In this document: in pieces, positions 44,086 to 45,123 of the stretch
How the letters are laid out: every line of letters begins with the position of its first letter
How positions within the stretch are numbered: position 1 is the first letter of the stretch
Assembly (NCBI GenBank): GCA_019192545.1
Contig: JAHCMI010000075.1
Span: 1 to 45,123 of the forward strand
Direction: 5' to 3'
DNA: 45,123 nt
Source of the DNA: Rivularia sp. MS3
GTDB taxonomy: Bacteria; Cyanobacteriota; Cyanobacteriia; Cyanobacteriales; Nostocaceae
Translations under genes and position numbers: made by a program
The notes under the pieces: model-generated
The model's database searches: none
Told to the model about the DNA's origin: nothing
What the model saw: the letters and a program-made list of their open reading frames with translations, nothing else

Positions 44086-44805
44086 ATGGATTTATCGAAT
44101 TCCAACACCGCTAAAAACTTGGAAGCAGCTTTTGGTGGGGAATCGATGGCGAATCGGAAGTATTTGTTTTTCGCTGAAGTTACTAAGAAGTTAGGAATGA
44201 AAGAACTTTCCAAGCTTTTTAAGGATACAGCGAATCAAGAAACAGAACATGCTTTTGCTCACTTTCGGTTAATGCATCCGGAGTTAGTAGTGGATGATGT
44301 TGATTCCTTAACCGAAGAACAAAAGAAAGCGATCGCATCTCGCTGTTTGGAATTAGCAGTAGAAGGCGAAACCTACGAATACGAAACTATGTATCCGGGA
44401 TTTACCGAGCAAGCCCGTGCCGATAGAGATGGGAAAGCAGAAGAAGAGTTTAAAACTCAGGAAGAAGAATCCCGCGAACACGCCGACATGTTCCGTAAAG
44501 CTACGCATAATTTTGGTCTCTTAACTAGTGTAGAACACCATCATGCTCGTCAATATACGATTGCACTAGAAGCTTTAGACGGTAAAAAAGCCCCGGAAAA
44601 GCAAGCTAGTAACGACCCCGCGACGCAGAAATGGATTTGTCGTCAATGTTCGATGATATACGACCCTGTACTTGGCGATCCAGATTCAGGAATAGCACCG
44701 GGAACAGCTTTCGAGGACATCCCCGAAGATTGGCATTGTCCCATCTGTAACGCCACCAAGAAAACCTTTATGCCCTACGAAGAAGAAGCTGCTGTTGCTG
44801 CATAA
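44086..44805 (+). CDS. rbr: Rubrerythrin
   Basis: This cytoplasmic non-heme iron protein reduces hydrogen peroxide in oxidative-stress defence. The N-terminal ferritin-like four-helix bundle (about 8-150) holds the diiron ligands E19 in FGGESMANRKY and E52-x2-H55 in QETEHAF, with a second ExxH-type site near SREHADM. The C-terminal rubredoxin (about 182-225) has CRQC and CPIC, four Cys ligands for one iron, with a WHCPICNA ending. It is 239 residues. The ATG at 44086 with GAGAGG nine bases upstream is preferred over an in-frame upstream TTG at 44077. Confidence 0.95.
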   Translation: MDLSNSNTAKNLEAAFGGESMANRKYLFFAEVTKKLGMKELSKLFKDTANQETEHAFAHFRLMHPELVVDDVDSLTEEQKKAIASRCLELAVEGETYEYETMYPGFTEQARADRDGKAEEEFKTQEEESREHADMFRKATHNFGLLTSVEHHHARQYTIALEALDGKKAPEKQASNDPATQKWICRQCSMIYDPVLGDPDSGIAPGTAFEDIPEDWHCPICNATKKTFMPYEEEAAVAA

Positions 44806-45123
44806 TTTGTAGCTTAATTGTAAGGTGTGTGACGGCTATAAACATTGCAATTGTCGTCACGCACCAATTGATTAAAAAACAACTTGTAGGGTGCTGTGAC
44901 GGCTAAAATCAATTACCAAAATTAACTAAAAAATGTGAAAATGCCGTCACGCACCAATTTATTGTTTTACAAACAATAGCTAATATGAATTACAAAATAA
45001 TGGTGCGTTACGGCATTCTTTAAATAGTAGTTTATTATCAAATTAATTCGAGCCGTAACACACCCTACAATCAATTACCAAAATTAACTAAAAAATGTGA
45101 AAATGCCGTCACGCACCAATTTA
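44806..45123. repeat. GTGCGTNACGG repeat block with a 55-bp exact direct repeat
   Basis: The spacer contains several copies of the inverted motif TGCCGTCACGCACC and GGTGCGTTACGGCA. The sequence at 44907-44961 is repeated exactly at 45069-45123 (55 bp) with 107 bases between them, and the second copy runs to the window edge. TGTAGGGTG or its complement also appears near 44885 and 45061. No gene is seen. Confidence 0.85.

Overview
The window looks like chromosome from a filamentous, probably heterocyst-forming cyanobacterium (Nostocales). This is inferred from several signs: HIP1 octamers GCGATCGC (for example at 551, 2858, 13517, 18950, 34552 and 39872), abundant heptameric short tandem repeats between and inside genes, low GC content, and cyanobacterium-typical families (CSP41-like epimerase, UPF0284/CobT-like, DUF151, TIGR03643, multi-GAF kinase). 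I saw no rRNA, tRNA, CRISPR array, intact insertion sequence or phage gene. Genes are mostly single or in short runs, separated by repeat-rich spacers.

Layout. 1-4100: pgsA (phosphatidylglycerol synthesis), a small cyanobacterial protein, a flavin monooxygenase and a CSP41b-like protein. 4495-9334: a surface-polysaccharide cluster on the + strand, with a GT4 glycosyltransferase, a lipid-carrier sugar-phosphate transferase, and gmd plus fcl, which together make GDP-L-fucose. 9378-12979: a GNAT acetyltransferase, degraded coding remnants, a Rieske oxygenase next to an AraC regulator, and 5-formyl-THF cyclo-ligase. 13055-22104: a 1214-residue kinase with five GAF domains, a second sugar-phosphate transferase, and a 1305-residue protein with a coiled-coil start, a long acidic linker and an Hsp70/actin-fold ATPase end.

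23072-25977: a Crp/Fnr regulator, a DUF2232 membrane protein and a CobT-like protein, with a 125-bp inverted repeat before the last. 26057-29259: a coiled-coil protein, a 1.1-kb stretch without an evident gene, an orphan Tat-type lipoprotein solute-binding protein and a secreted protein. 29483-32610: a TSUP transporter and a methyltransferase divergent from a LysR regulator, then an orphan Imm7-type immunity protein. 32642-36543: a U32 protein whose reading frame carries two repeat insertions, a MazF-type toxin-antitoxin pair and a 5'-truncated AlbA_2/Schlafen remnant.

36561-45123 is housekeeping: a ferredoxin-type aldo/keto reductase, a DUF151 nuclease-like protein, riboflavin synthase, an M23 peptidase with a very basic linker, biotin ligase, PgeF/YfiH, TIGR03643 and rubrerythrin. 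The window ends in a GTGCGT(T/G)ACGG-type repeat block holding an exact 55-bp direct repeat.

The clearest functional unit is the fucose/polysaccharide cluster. The most unusual proteins are the Hsp70-fold giant and the five-GAF kinase, whose first GAF keeps residues resembling a cyanobacteriochrome pocket. A recurring theme is repeat DNA inserted in frame inside genes (U32 protein, CobT-like protein, second sugar transferase). No wholly new multi-gene system is evident.
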